In this document: positions 23,481 to 41,611 of the stretch, piece after piece
Layout of the letters: every line of letters begins with the position of its first letter
How positions within the stretch are numbered: position 1 is the first letter of the stretch
Assembly (NCBI RefSeq): GCF_000764305.2
Contig: NW_025940677.1
Location: 62,001-126,000, forward strand
Origin: Hyalella azteca
Taxonomy: Eukaryota; Arthropoda; Malacostraca; Amphipoda; Hyalellidae
Direction of reading: 5' to 3'
Length of the DNA: 64,000 nucleotides
Position numbers and translations under genes: made by a program
Notes under the pieces: model-generated
The model's input: only the letters and a program-made list of their open reading frames with translations
Told to the model about the DNA's origin: nothing
Database searches by the model: none

Positions 23481-23994
23481 CATATGCATTTTTCTGAATG
23501 TAACGTAGGAAGTTATGTTGATAACGATTCGCTGGAAATATGCGCCCCAAAAATGATGGACTGGCGGGCACGATTGTTTACGGAATACAAGTCTAGACGT
23601 CATAGTCTAAAAAATTAAAACGTGTACTGTTGAGCAACGACTAGGACTACTATATTAATTACCTCTTGAGAAAAAAATGGTGAAATGTAGTACTTCAATC
23701 TTATAGTTACACATAAGATACAGTATTTCTCAGCAATATTTGAATTTGAATATTTTGATCTCTACTGAGACATAAGATCGTAAAAATTTCCCTGAACTAA
23801 AAGCATATACCCCATTATATTCTTCTATCCATTTATGATCCGAAGCATTTCGTGCTGCATAGCATATAAATCTAGTATGAAATAAAAGCCGTTACTAAGA
23901 ATATATCTTCAATGGGTCCCGATGGGAATAACGATTGAAAAATACTACTAACGTATGGAGAACAGACCAATATTTAGAAGTATACAGGAGATAA

Positions 23995-24164
23995 TACAGG
24001 GTGCGGCGCGGGAACTTACTTATTTGAATTGCGCGCCACGTGGCGGCCATTAGTCCTAGGAAGGTGGCGCCATGATGTAAAAAAGAAAGAATTAAAACGC
24101 TATCTTTAATACTTTTTACTTTGTGATTTTTTTAAAAGAGTAAGTTCCCACGCCGCACCCTGTA
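23995..24164. mobile_element. MITE with 26-bp terminal inverted repeats
   Basis: Left end tacagggtgcggcgcgggaa then cttact; right end agtaagttcccacgccgcac then cctgta. One mismatch between the ends. A TA pair at each outer end suggests a TA target site. 170 bp, non-coding. Confidence 0.85.
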
Positions 24165-26154
24165 TTAATATATATTATAATACAAGCAAGATATTCTTCA
24201 TTAATTAATTAGCAAGTTTTCGCGTGAAAGATGCTTTTCAAAACTGCCTAAAGGATATCTGTTAACGAAAGCCTGCGCTATTAAAGACCAGGCAGTGTGA
24301 TGACATTTTTCAATTTAGAAATAGGCATGAGTATACAAATGAATATTACATTTTTTTATTAACTTAATGACGAGTTCTTGTGTAAAAAATTCGATTGCAG
24401 TATCGTCTAATGTTTGGTAATAAATAATAATGAACGAGTTGGTATGGATCATTATTGAAATTGAAGTAAAGACCGTTATTGAATTGTATTATTTCCATAT
24501 TATAATTGCTGTGGTCAGGCTCACTTCTATTTGCGGGATCTCAGATTACTTGTAACTAACATCTGGAGAACTTATACATTGACAGGCCTTTAAACATTTA
24601 AGGTTCTTCACAACCCGAGGATTTGATTTCATTCTCACCGAGTCATCTGAGATAATGATCATCAATAATTCTAACTCAATGACTTTTTATTGCAAAAATT
24701 ACTGTGAAACGTTTAACTCCAAGATCTTGAAGTTATGAATACTGAATTTAATCACTGCTTTTACTAAATTGTAGTTATTGTTACTAACTAAATATTTTTC
24801 GACCGTTGAAATATTTTATATATTAACTTATATTTTTTTGTCTTCAACATGCCTGGCTTGAGATACCAGCTGCCGAGAAGGGTGAATCTCGGAGTTGGGA
24901 ATGCAATGGCAGCTGACAAATAAATGTGTATGTAAATATCTAGCATATAGCCTACCGCACATATAGTATCTAAATAAACTTTTTACAGCAGGAATGACGC
25001 TAGACCGTTAATCTGAATGTTAATTAATGTCAAAATCACTGTACTATGAATCAAAACACGAGATAAGAAATTCATTTCACAAAAATTAATTAAATTTTCA
25101 ATAAATATTATCAGTATGTTATATTATTACGATATATGACATTATGAAGTAAGTGCGTCGCTCCGTGATAGAAAGTGCATGAACGGCTTGTGCACGTTCA
25201 CCGTCGTGTACGTAATCGCGTACATGAACGTAAATCAACTGACGTGCGGCAAAACTTTTGCGAGTTTGTATATTGCGTTTCGCCTCATCTCTTATAAATT
25301 CCTTCTCTATTATTGGTTGTATTTTTGTACTGTTGATTTGTAGGTTAGCTAGCTTCTTGCACTAATCTACGAAATTATTAAGTGATGTTTTAGTATATAT
25401 AGTACACATTACCCGATGTTTAGATTTCTATAGTACATATTACACGATGTTTCAGTATCTATTGCATGGGTCCTGTGCCGTTTCAGTGTCCATGCATAGT
25501 TTTAGTCCATGTTGCAGTATCTCAATATTACAAAGCTAATTTGCAAGGTTATGATTCCGCAATGCGATATCGTCATGAATGCGAGAAAAACATGGCTTCT
25601 TGAATATTACCCTGACGGGAACCGAGGAAATTAATTCCGATATATAATATGGATTACTGCGATACCGCGATAGCTGCTGAGGAGTGTATATAACTATATG
25701 ATCCGAGCCGCGGGCAAATGTTTTTTCTCCTTTCGTCGTTATTTTCGAATTCATATTCCTAATATTTAACAAATTCATATTAGGAATGGGTTGATATTTT
25801 ATTTGCCTCGCTAAATATTGGTAACAGGGATTCATCTTTCACTGGCGGTGTAGTTAGTGGATTACAAAATTTATTATGAGAATATCGCACTTTTATTATT
25901 AATTAAGTAGCACGTGTTTTTTGGCTCGTATGTTTTGCTTTACGATAAGATTCTGGGACTTTCTGATTTTTAAGTCAAGAAATAATAATAAGGCAAGAAA
26001 TACTAATCAGTTAAAAGCCACAGAACCTGATTTTTCTTGCATATGGGAGGCAGTTTGAAAATCTCCGAAGATAATCTAAACAAGACTTAATAATAGCGGT
26101 TTCAGCGTTTATTAGGCCGTAGGCCTGTCGCCGATTCTTAACATCGCAGATCAT

Positions 26155-26335
26155 TCACAGCATTTTGCGGTCTCGAACTCGCAACTCACTGCTACAATTC
26201 TGTTGTGCTTAACCGCACGGCCTCCTCGCCGATTCTGACCAAAATCTGGCGCACAGAGCTGGGATCGAACCCGCGCCTCTCTGCGCCAATCTTGGAACTC
26301 TGAACTGTAACCACTTCTCTACTGAGAGACGTGTG
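26155..26335 (-). mobile_element. tRNA-derived SINE-like sequences
   Basis: On the minus strand there are two tRNA-promoter-like units. One has gggttcgatccc (box B, 26262-26273) with a box A-like agagaagtggttac upstream. The other has gagttcgagacc (box B-like) with gtgcggttaag. Neither folds into a complete tRNA by eye, so these are SINE fragments rather than tRNA genes. Confidence 0.5.
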
Positions 26336-27597
26336 TTAAGGTCGAGCCTTTCTTTGAAGATGTTCAGGTCAGCATCGTGTGTCCCTTTGAAATTAGAAGC
26401 CAAGCAGAAATGCGTGGCTTAATTAATTAGAAATTAATGTCACTAAAAAGGTGGGTAATACCGTAATACGCTGCAGGTGTAGTGGCAGTTATATGACATC
26501 AACTTTATTGCATGTGAGCTTGCATTAAAAGCCAGGGTTAAACTCTCCCCAGTTCGGTAAATTCATTTTTTGTTAATTTAAGTTCAATTATTTAGTAGTA
26601 ATAAGTAATAATATTCATTCTATGAGCATTCAAAATGTTCGCCCAGAAAATATAGGAAGGCACGTTTTCTAATGACCTTTGGTTCAGACTAACGAACATT
26701 CCTTCAAAAACTGGTGCTCATTATCCGTGTCTCTCTAGTAAACCTACAATGGCATCTTCGGAGTAGTTCCTACAGGACATTCGTACATATTAGAAACATT
26801 AAATTTTTATATTAATTATATGTTCACATTTTTCTGTAGATTTTTAACTTATTCACTCGTTTTTAGACGCATCTAACGTAGCTTTAATATATTGACTTGT
26901 GGTTTCTCAACTGCCCAACGTCTCAACTGCTGGGAATAAGTTTTATGATACGGATCAGAGCCCAGTATAATAAACAAATTTCCTTCTTTTGACTATAGTA
27001 CAATTCATAGATTATTGAATATCAAGACGCAGTTGTAATTAAGCTACCAACTCATAAAATTTTTCTACAACTGCTTTTGAAGTATAAAGTTTCATATATT
27101 TTTTATAAAAAATTAATTGATTACCTCCGATTGATAACTTATTTGGTGATTCTGTCAATTGATTCGTGGCTTCGACTTTACGCAAGTATGTAAAATTCCA
27201 GATCGATTGGACAGGTAGAAGAGTGTTAAATATTGGTTATAAGATTTGTTGCAGATAGACAAAGAACAAGAACTGAAGTTAAAGAGAAGTTTGGTAATAA
27301 TAATAAATTATGAATAATATAATGTCCATGACACTTTCATCCTAAATTGATGAACTGCGATCATGTATGTGATACAAAATATTTTCAAATAAACAAGCAT
27401 AGATTATGCAGCCCCGAATTCTACAAGAGTTCTATTGCCATTAATATTGACGATTATTTAATAAGAATCAAGTGATACAATCCAGGCAGGTTAATTCTCA
27501 GGTAATATCGAAAGGTAATAACATGCTGAATAAATTCTTTTTAAAGCGAGAAATTTTTTGGACTATTTATGGCTGAAGAATGTTAAACTGATAGATG

Positions 27598-27795
27598 TAC
27601 GTAATGGGTGATGCACGAAATTGGTGATGTGCGTAAGTACGTATTGGGTGATGTACGTAATGGGTGATGTACGTAATGGGTGATGAGTAATGGGTGATGT
27701 ATGTAATGGGTGATGTACGTAATGGGTGATGTACGTAATGGGTGATGTACGTAATGGGTGATGTACGTAATGGGTGATGTACGTAATGGGTGTGG
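27598..27795. repeat. 16-bp tandem repeat (gtacgtaatgggtgat)
   Basis: About eleven copies with a few truncated units. Intergenic, upstream of paralog 3. Confidence 0.88.
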
Positions 27796-28621
27796 TGAGA
27801 AGCGCCCAGCTTGGGTCTGTTGCGTATCTGACTTGGTTTCAGAATTTAATCTTCCTCAATAATTGATCACAAATATTATAACTATTTATCTGGATCAATA
27901 GTGTCTCAAGTTATGATAGGATTCAAAACACCATTCATTTCCTTATTTCAAGTCTTGGATATTTTGATGTGATATACAATGCGCTGCACTGAGCAAATAA
28001 CTACCAATTTAAGTACATAATTGCACTCATGATACATCAATTTATCACGCCAATTATCAGGACAAACAATTAAACGATTAGTCTTTTATCAATAAAGAGA
28101 CATGATAAATATTCACTGGATTGGTTAAAATGATGGAACCATAAATGTCATTGAGATACACAAGGATCATCATATCCCATGAACATAACTTATCTAATAA
28201 CCAATTTGACCTCATCAAACGTCATATATATTAACAACCTTATTTCAGATTTAATATAATACGAAAGAAATTACAAAATTAAATAAATCCTCTTCTTGGT
28301 TCCTACCCTAGCTTTTTTTCTCTTGAGGTGAACAAGGAAAAGCGGCTGAGCATGAGAGGCCTAACCTTCGCTCTGTAGTCCAAAAATCTTGATTGCGATT
28401 TAACAAATCGCTATCCACATGTTCAGTTAAAATATTTAATTTGTGAAGTAAACGACAGCAGTATGTGTTCTGCAAGACACTTATTTTAAATCAAAATAGC
28501 CCCTGAAGATATCATAGTTTTATATTAATAATGAATTAATATAAAACGTTTTCATTTGCTCACTGGAAACCGCGTGCCCGGAAACAAAGAAATGGCCAGG
28601 GTATGGAACAGTCCCGACGCC

Positions 28622-28656
28622 TATATAAGGCAGGTCAGCGGCTCGGTCCTTCACTC
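28622..28656 (+). promoter_or_regulatory. Core promoter of Gly/Tyr-rich gene 3
   Basis: TATATAAG at 28622-28629 is followed by an initiator-like TTCACTC about 30 bases on. The 5' UTR (aacttctgccgtccaacagc) is nearly identical to gene 1. Confidence 0.8.
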
Positions 28657-28684
28657 TAACTTCTGCCGTCCAACAGCAAGCATC

Positions 28685-30333
28685 ATGGAAGCTGCCAAAA
28701 TTGTGAGTATCGGAAGCTGGTAAAATCGTGAGTGTGGTGCGAAGAATTTTGCTCGAAAGTTGTCGGTCATTGTGATGAAATTGAGGCTATATTACTACCA
28801 AAATTCCAATCAAGTTATGTTTATTGTGGACAAAATGTACAATTTTCTAGTGAATCGGTGGATAAAAGTTTAATGAAGTGAATTATTATGTACGAAATAC
28901 TCTTTGCTAGTGAATATTGTGAAGGGAACTGTAAATTTCTTGCGAGAATATTCTAAAATCGCGTTGTGTTGTGCGCAACACAAAGGCACGTGTGCGCATA
29001 TTATCCATGGCACGTGTGCGCAAATTATCCATGGCGCATGTGCGCAAAATATCCATGGCGCATGTGCGCAAAATATCCATGGCGCATGTGCGCAAAATAT
29101 CCATGGCGCATGTGCGCAAAATATCCATGGCGCATGTGCGCAAAATATTCTGAGTGTGTGGCTTGGCAGCACTTTTGTAGGCTATTGAACTTCCTGTTAT
29201 TAGGATGTGTGTCCGAAAGTTTGTTATATCAGAAGATACAATAGAGCGTCCCATGAGGAGCAGGTTCTTTACAAACGTCAGCCTACATAACTAATTAAAG
29301 TGTGTATTAAGTTAGAGCTTCGTTACTCTCTCCACCGTATCTTTCTCAAATTGTGCAGTATAAAAATATGGATTTTAGCAGCTTCATTTCAAATTTCATT
29401 GGTTGATTACGCCGCAAATTACTTAAATTTCACAATTACATCACCTTTTTTCCTCCGCAGACCGCTGTTCTCCTGCTGACACTCGGTCTGTGCGTTGGGC
29501 TGCCGACCTACCTGCTCGGTGTTGGGTCTCCACTCCAAAACAGGCCCTCCAGACCTACAGAGCACTCCGTTCCACATGTTCCCGAATCCCATCGGACTCC
29601 TCCCTCTGGCGCCAAAGATTCTTCTTTGAATCATACCGTGCCCGTCCCTCAACTGGTCCACGTTAACAGGCCGAGCTTCGAATCGCAGGGATATGAGTCA
29701 CCCGAACAGTTCGATGAGGATTTCTCCGCCAAGAGATTCGGTGTTTTTGGGCGTCGACGAGTCATTCGGGCAGTCGAACCTGAAGGCATCGAAATCCTCG
29801 CTGAGCAACTGATCGCTGAAGCCGAAGGGCAACCCGCTGACGCAGAAGGACGTTTCTCTCGCGGAAGACTGGACGGAACTAGAGTAAGTTACCCGAACTA
29901 CATCGGAGGATACGGTAACACGTACGGAGGATACCATGGTGAGCAACACGGTGGACCACGAGAGGGAATATACAATGGACAATACGGTGTACAATACAGT
30001 GGTCCTCAAGGATTACAGTACGGAGATCCTCAAGGCGTGCAATACGGAGGCCTTCAAGGAGTACAATACTTTGGGCAACACGGTGGTCTGCATGGAGGAC
30101 AAGTCGGAGGTCAACAAGGAGTACAATACTTTGGTGTACACGGTGCACAATACGGTGGGCTAAACGGTGGTCCATACGGTGGGCAGATCTCGCACAGCAA
30201 ACAAGAGTATGTCTCCCACTCTCACGCCGGGTACCACCCCTACAACAACCACAATCAAGGCTACTACGGAGGCAGTCCCATCCTGTACGGCCCGAACTAT
30301 CCCATTTACGGTAATGGAGGCTATGGCTGGTAA
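28685..30333 (+). CDS. Secreted Gly/Tyr-rich structural protein, paralog 3
   Basis: Two exons: 28685-28702 (MEAAKI) and 29461-30333, about 296 aa. The signal peptide MEAAKI|TAVLLLTLGLCVGLP is closest to paralog 1. It shares HTVPVPQ, PSFESQGYESPEQFDEDF, the basic-acidic boundary GRRRVIRAVEPEGIEILAE and EGQPADAEGRF. The Gly/Tyr region is expanded and Gln-rich, built from units such as YGGPQGVQYGG-like GLQGVQYFGQHGG. It ends NYPIYGNGGYGW. The short Ala/Glu spacer of paralog 1 is absent. No Cys in the mature protein. Inferred extracellular matrix or cuticle role. The intron carries two repeats described separately. Confidence 0.85.
28687..28736 (+). repeat. 25-bp tandem duplication of exon 1 end plus donor
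   Basis: ggaagctgccaaaattgtga then gtatc (28687-28711) is repeated as ggaagctggtaaaatcgtga then gtgtg (28712-28736). The second copy provides another GTGAGT donor at 28728. Paralog 1 has a single copy. If the second donor were used, an in-frame taa (within ggtaaaat) would be close by. Confidence 0.8.
28981..29152. repeat. 24-bp repeat with palindromic core gcgcatgtgcgc
   Basis: About seven units of atccatggcgcatgtgcgca then aaat inside intron 1 of paralog 3. Each unit contains a 12-bp palindrome. The period of 24 keeps all frames open on both strands; these reading frames are artefacts. Confidence 0.88.
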
Positions 30334-30505
30334 AAGTATTTATTTTGGTTCCCATTTCCCAGCTGAGGAATAAAAGACCGGGACCCGGTATGATGCACTG
30401 TGCTAGTAATTTTCATAGACCGTCACAGGAAAAACTACAGTAGAACAACCCAGTGGTCGTCTTGACTCTGAGGAAACTTCGTTTTTGTTTAAACTTGTGT
30501 CCCTG

Positions 30506-30511
30506 AATAAA
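30506..30511 (+). promoter_or_regulatory. Poly(A) signal of paralog 3
   Basis: AATAAA about 175 bases after the stop codon. Confidence 0.7.
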
Positions 30512-30994
30512 CTTGTCGATTTCTAAAGCGTTTTCATACATTTTCCATTAAAGATTATCTTGGTGATGAATTTAAGAATGTGACTCAAATTTTCGTTCAT
30601 TGCATTTAGGAAGGTGAGCCAGCAGAGGCCCTCTCGTGAGGTCGAATGAAACACTTGTTAGCAATACTCGTATTAGCATCAGGATAAGCGGATGCATTTA
30701 GTGCATATAATTGGAGGTTCTGCTTTACCTCAAAAATCAGAATAAAAAATTTAAAACGTAATTTTTGAAAATCAAGGAAGATATGTTCCTGTATTATGCT
30801 TTTATTTTAGTAGAGATATGAAACATAAAACATGTTTACCTAATGGCTTGATTATGCTTTTTATCACCTGAATAAAAATAGTCGTTTTTCTCAAGCATCG
30901 CATATGCAGTTGAACTGCCGAGAAAAGTGTAAATGAATCAATGCTGGAAGTTTTTTGACTATTAACACTCTAGATTTTCGTCACATGATAAGAA

Positions 30995-31000
30995 TTTATT
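30995..31000 (-). promoter_or_regulatory. Possible poly(A) signal of alpha-tubulin
   Basis: AATAAA on the minus strand only 22 bases past the stop; another lies at 30801-30806. The tubulin 3' end faces the 3' end of paralog 3. Confidence 0.45.
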
Positions 31001-31021
31001 CGATAAGCTCTTTTCTTCTAA

Positions 31022-37166
<6,145 letters not shown>

Positions 37167-37453
37167 CTGTGGGGAGGAGGGCGTCAGTGCACGTGCGTAT
37201 AGGGGCACGTGCGTAGCGAGCGAGTGTGCCCTTCGTGGTACGTTGCGTAATGATGGTGTAAAGTATACAGAGCGTTGCGTTATGATTGCAATCACTTTTT
37301 TCGTCGCGTAGTGCAATATTTACCTAAATTTCAATTTATTTCCGATTTCAAAGAGCTTCTAATTTGTTTTATGATCTCTGAGCCCAGCGATTAGATTTTG
37401 ATTTAATTTTGAACAACCCTGGAGCTTTTCGTAACGCTACTGTAGATTTCGCT

Positions 37454-37915
37454 AGGATCACGGTGCGCTCGGGTCACGGTGCGCTCGAGTCACGGTGCGT
37501 TCGGGTCACGGTGCGTTCGGGTCACGGTGCGCTCGGGTCACGGTGCGCTCGGGTCGCGGTGCGCTCGGGTCACGGTGCGCTCAGTTCACGGTGCGCTCGG
37601 GTCACGGTGCGCTCGGGTCGCGGTGCGCTCGAGTCGCGGTGCGTTCGGGTCACTGTGCGCTCGGGTCACGGTGCGCTCGGGTCGCGGTGCGCTCGGGTCA
37701 CGGTGCGCTCAGTTCACGGTGCGCTCGGGTCACGGTGCGCTCGGGTCGCGGTGCGCTCGAGTCGCGGTGCGTTCGGGTCACTGTGCGCTCGGGTCGCGGT
37801 CCGCTCGGGTCGCGGTGCGCTCCGGTCACGGTGCGCTCGGATCACGGTGCGCTCGGGTCACGGTACGCTCGGGTCGCGGTGCGCTCCGGTCACGGTGCGT
37901 TCGGGTCACGGTAGG
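37454..37915. repeat. 16-bp GC-rich minisatellite (tcacggtgcgctcggg)
   Basis: About 29 copies in the presumed first intron of alpha-tubulin. Arg/Ser/Gly/Val-rich open frames in all plus frames are artefacts of the period. Confidence 0.9.
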
Positions 37916-38224
37916 TAAATATGAGTTGCAAACTACGTGGACTTATAGTACACAAGCACAGTTATTGTTGGTTTTAATCTCCTTAGCTCTCCGTCATCCA
38001 TTAGTATTTGTTGCCAACTGGGAATGGAGAAGGAATGCAGGCAAATTTTTTCTTTTTATAATTATAATTTATAATTTTTGTATAATTTATTCGCAAGTTA
38101 GTATTACAATGAACGCATCACCCTTTTGAGCTAAAATTCATGCTACATTTAATTAGGAATTGTGATTAGTTGGCTTTGTTATAGTTTTCTTATGGCTAGC
38201 ATATAATTCAGATCAATATTCAGT

Positions 38225-38848
38225 ATAGTGTGAGTAGCGTGGAGTGAGAGTAGCGCGGAGTGAGAGTAGCGTATAGTGTGAGTAGCGTGGAGCGTGAGTA
38301 GCGTGGAGGGTAAGTAGCGTGGAGGGTAAGTAGCGTGGAGCGTGAATAGCTTGGAGGGTAAGTAGCATGGAGTGTGAGTAGCGTGGAGTGAGAGTAGCGT
38401 ATAGTGTGAGTAGCGTGGAGCGTGAGTAGCGTGGAGCGTGAGTAGCGTGGAGCGTGAGCAGCATGGAGCGTAAGTAGCGTGGAGGGTAAGTAGCATGGAG
38501 TGTAAGTAGCGTATAGTGTGAGTTGCGTGGAGCGTGAGTAGCGTGGAGCGTGAGCAGCGTGGAGTGTGAGTAGCGTGGAGTGTGAGCAGCGTGGAGTGTG
38601 AGTAGCGTGGAGTGTGAGTATCGTGAAGTGTGAGTAGCGTGGAGTGTGAGCAGCGTAGAGTGTGAGTAGCGTGGAGTGTGAGCAGCGTGGAGTGTGAGTA
38701 GCGTGGAGTGTGAGCAGCGTAGAGTGTGAGTAGCGTGAAGTGTGAGCAGCGTGGAGTGTGAGCAGCGTGGAGTGTGAGCAGCGTGGAGTGTGAGTAGCGT
38801 GGAGTGTGAGCACCATGGAGTGTGAGCAGCGTGAGCAGAATGCCGCTC
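38225..38848. repeat. 16-bp minisatellite (gtgagtagcgtggagt)
   Basis: About 39 copies with variants gtgagcagcgtggagt and gtaagtagcgtggagg. Read on the plus strand each unit contains gtgagt. On the minus strand it yields artefactual LLTLHATHTPRYSHS frames. Presumed tubulin intron 1. Confidence 0.9.
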
Positions 38849-39762
38849 ATCTTGGCATGAGTCCTAAACTAAAATTAGTTGCGTTCATCGCAGGTGCGTT
38901 GGAGCTGATACTGCTTCGCTATGCACCACAAATGCTATAGAATATAACCACAATTCTGGCATTTAGGGATTTAGCTTCACCATCACTCTATAATGGCACA
39001 CAAATTGTTACTATAATTATAACAGGATCGTCAAATGCTACTTCTGTACCTCTATCATGGTTATGCCTAGCAGGTACCACTCTACCGTGTGTACTATCCC
39101 TCCGCGGGCAAAATTAAATACCAACTTACGGTCATCACAGAATTAATGACTGAAGTTTGATTTCGAGCTATGCTAGTAGTGTGAATTATTTAATACGACT
39201 GAGGTGCACGGTATATACCAAGTACACCTAGTACACACTTTAGATACATGATAAATACTAGGCATGTTCTCGCTAAGTATCCTGAATGGGCTCTACGAAC
39301 ACCACACATTTTCACATTGCTACTAGCATGACAGTCATGTTATATCTACGTATAAGTACTCCTCGTCAAATGTTAACAGTGCTTTCGAGATGTGCCAACA
39401 TAATACATGGTCAACACTAGTCTAAATGTGGTGAAAATTTACCAATCGTCGTTTCGCTCTACAAGAATTCATAAGCAGAGAAAAAACGCTCTGAGTTTTC
39501 ACTCGTCAAAAAGGTGAGGCAGGTGCTATATAGATGTGCCCTTGGCAGTGCTGATGCTGTGTATTTCTAAACATATTAATGTTTTAGAAATATGAATTTA
39601 TAAATGCGCATTTGCTAGGTATGGATAATGGAAGTGGATAATTTAATTATAACCTTTTATAATTAAGAGGCGTGACACGTTTCATCAAAAGCATAAATGA
39701 TTGGAATTCATTGTAGTTTTTGTCTATATTCCACATATGTCATTTATGTTACAATGCCTCAC
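38849..39762. other. Rest of presumed tubulin first intron
   Basis: Mixed sequence with no recognised feature. Confidence 0.4.
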
Positions 39763-39765
39763 CAT
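39763..39765 (-). CDS. Candidate initiator exon of alpha-tubulin (Met only)
   Basis: Many animal alpha-tubulin genes have a first coding exon holding only ATG, spliced before Arg2. On the minus strand gcatcATG|gtgagg at this position has the right form and phase (0) for E2 at 37166. It is the best candidate I found, but no TATA or initiator could be fixed. Confidence 0.3.
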
Positions 39766-40019
39766 GATGCTGAGCAGATGTTAATTGCTGGAAGAATCGA
39801 AATATTAGAGTTCAATTGTGAACTTCTCGGGCTGGCTGATGCTGCGATGTCGCTCTCTGCCGGCACTCTACTGAGACTTGCCAACCCGGCAGAATGTTCA
39901 GCTATAGCAAGCTAAATAATATGAAAAAAAGTGTCGGTGGTAATTTGACTCGCGATATATTTGTAAGACCAGGGCTTATGAACTTTTGCATATGAACGAA
40001 CGTACTGCCGCAATTTTAA

Positions 40020-41044
40020 CACTTTAACCGCATCGTGACCCATATGTGGGTCACGCGTGTCTGTCTCAACCTGCATCGTGACCCACATATGGTGCACTCC
40101 CTTAAATTTATAATAATTCATTAAACTTCAATATTAACCTCCTCAATCACGTTTTAGGTGTTAGAAGTAAAGGATAATGATGACGATAATGTATACTAAG
40201 CATTTATTTTGCGTTTAGCGAGTAAACATTATTAATCATTCTTCGTTGAACTTGAGTCCTTAGGCGCTCTATGACGAAATGGAATGCTTCAGATTAAAGC
40301 ATGGTACGCACAGATATGGTTTATTTTCGCAAGTGTCACAATAAGTGTTTATCTTGCGAGTTTTTGAACGGGCTACTTTAGTTCCTTCCGCATTGGCAAT
40401 TTGGCTGTAGCAAGACAGACATCTCTTAGAATCGTTATCAGAACTACTTGCTGATTCACTTAGATCATAAGTTGGTGAAAAATCATTGCAGGTATCGGAG
40501 GAAGAAGCAGCAGAATCTCCCGAATCAGGACTATCTGCTCCATTTTCATCAGCATCATGTTCAGCGTTTTCAGAACCTCCGCCTTTCCGGTAAAATCGAG
40601 ATGGATCCATGGGCCTGAAATGAGGATATTACATAATTCATTATATAGCAAACACTAAGTGTATCCAATAATCAACAATATATAATGAATACTTGAAGGA
40701 TCTCACGAGAAATTTTACAAATAACATGCTGTGGTCGTGGTCACATATGGCGCACGTTGCTACAGATAATAGCTACAATTACTCTCCACATCGTGCACCT
40801 CTATTGGTGCACGGGGATCGTGACCCCATGTGGCGCACGATGCACAAAATGAACACAGCTTTTACTGTCCACATCATGTACCACATTTGTCCCACGGATT
40901 TTATAACACCAAATGTTTGTACTTACGTTCATAGAGCGACACACAACCTCTCGTCTTCCTGGCTCAATGGTGACTGAAGCAATCGTAGTTTGAACGAGAT
41001 GCAGACGGGGCATAATGGCGATTCTCGGAGATGCGGTTAAAGTG
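40020..41044 (-). mobile_element. piggyBac-type element, internally deleted
   Basis: Flanked on both sides by TTAA (40016-40019 and 41045-41048), the piggyBac target site. Perfect terminal inverted repeats: cactttaaccgcatc at the left, gatgcggttaaagtg at the right. Subterminal repeats occur on both sides (gtgacccatatgtgggtcac; gtggtcacatatggcgcac; gatcgtgaccccatgtggcgc). About 1,025 bp, too short for a full transposase, and its single open frame is listed next. It lies between alpha-tubulin (minus) and SCOC (plus). Confidence 0.9.
40269..40610 (-). CDS. piggyBac transposase remnant: acidic N-terminus joined to C-terminal Cys-rich domain
   Basis: An intact 113-codon frame. Residues 1-65 are acidic and Ser-rich (ENAEHDADENGADSPDSGDS), like a piggyBac N-terminal region. 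Residues about 65-113 carry a zinc-binding Cys-rich domain: RCLSCYSQ, then TYCDTCENKPYLCVPCFNLKH. In piggyBac transposases this C-terminal domain binds the element ends. The central DDD catalytic core is missing, apparently by internal deletion. A product could bind the ends without cutting, but expression is unknown. Start is the first ATG. Confidence 0.75.
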   Translation of the reverse strand: MDPSRFYRKGGGSENAEHDADENGADSPDSGDSAASSSDTCNDFSPTYDLSESASSSDNDSKRCLSCYSQIANAEGTKVARSKTRKINTYCDTCENKPYLCVPCFNLKHSISS

Positions 41045-41611
41045 TTAACGTTCGATTTGTGCATTTAGAATAATATCGGTAATGGTACAGAGCGTTTCAC
41101 TGTAAAATAATAAATAAATTTAACAAAAGGAACCGTCAAACGAAGTGAGAGTCACTTAGCTTTATATAAAAATTCTAAATTGAAAAAATGGCAAGTAGGC
41201 CATAACTTCGCTGTGAATTTGTTCGGCCCCCAATTAAGGGTGGAGTCTTTCATTATTCTCTTGTGCTTCCAATGTTAAATTAGTGCTAACTTTAGTAGTT
41301 AATTTAGAGAAAGAATGCAATCCGATTATCCATAGTCATTTTATTGTAGAACTAAAATTATTTTCGGATCATCATTTAAGAGTCACAGTTCATTCTCACT
41401 GGGAGACAAACGACTCAGGACTTTTAGTGTCCTATTGCATCGCGCTGTCGTGACTCGTGACTCGTGAATTCGGGATGACTTTGAAGCATAAGTGATGGTG
41501 GCAGAGTCGCAAATTCAACATTTACAAGGGAAAATAATTTTGCCCATTTATCTCGGTTGCAGTGATTGAGTAAAATTCATAGTTTTCTTATCAAATCAAC
41601 TGTATTCAAGA

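Larger units (their letters stand above)
21500..28560. other. Seven-kilobase AT-rich intergenic region
   Basis: No gene supported. It holds the inverted-repeat elements at 22961-23107, 23350-23480 and 23995-24164, SINE-like pieces near 26155-26335 and a 16-bp array at 27598-27795, listed separately. Open frames at 23376-23603 and 25536-25835 (minus) have no recognisable domain. Confidence 0.5.

Noticed and set aside
25536..25835. A 99-codon minus-strand open frame
   Set aside because: No domain, signal peptide, splice context or repeat homology could be recognised; likely chance.
26155..26335. Functional tRNA genes
   Set aside because: Promoter boxes are present but acceptor and anticodon stems do not form; they fit SINE fragments better.
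37409..38850. Arg/Ser/Gly-rich and Leu/Thr/His-rich open frames of about 200 codons
   Set aside because: Artefacts of 16-bp satellites; the same peptide recurs in all frames every 16 residues.
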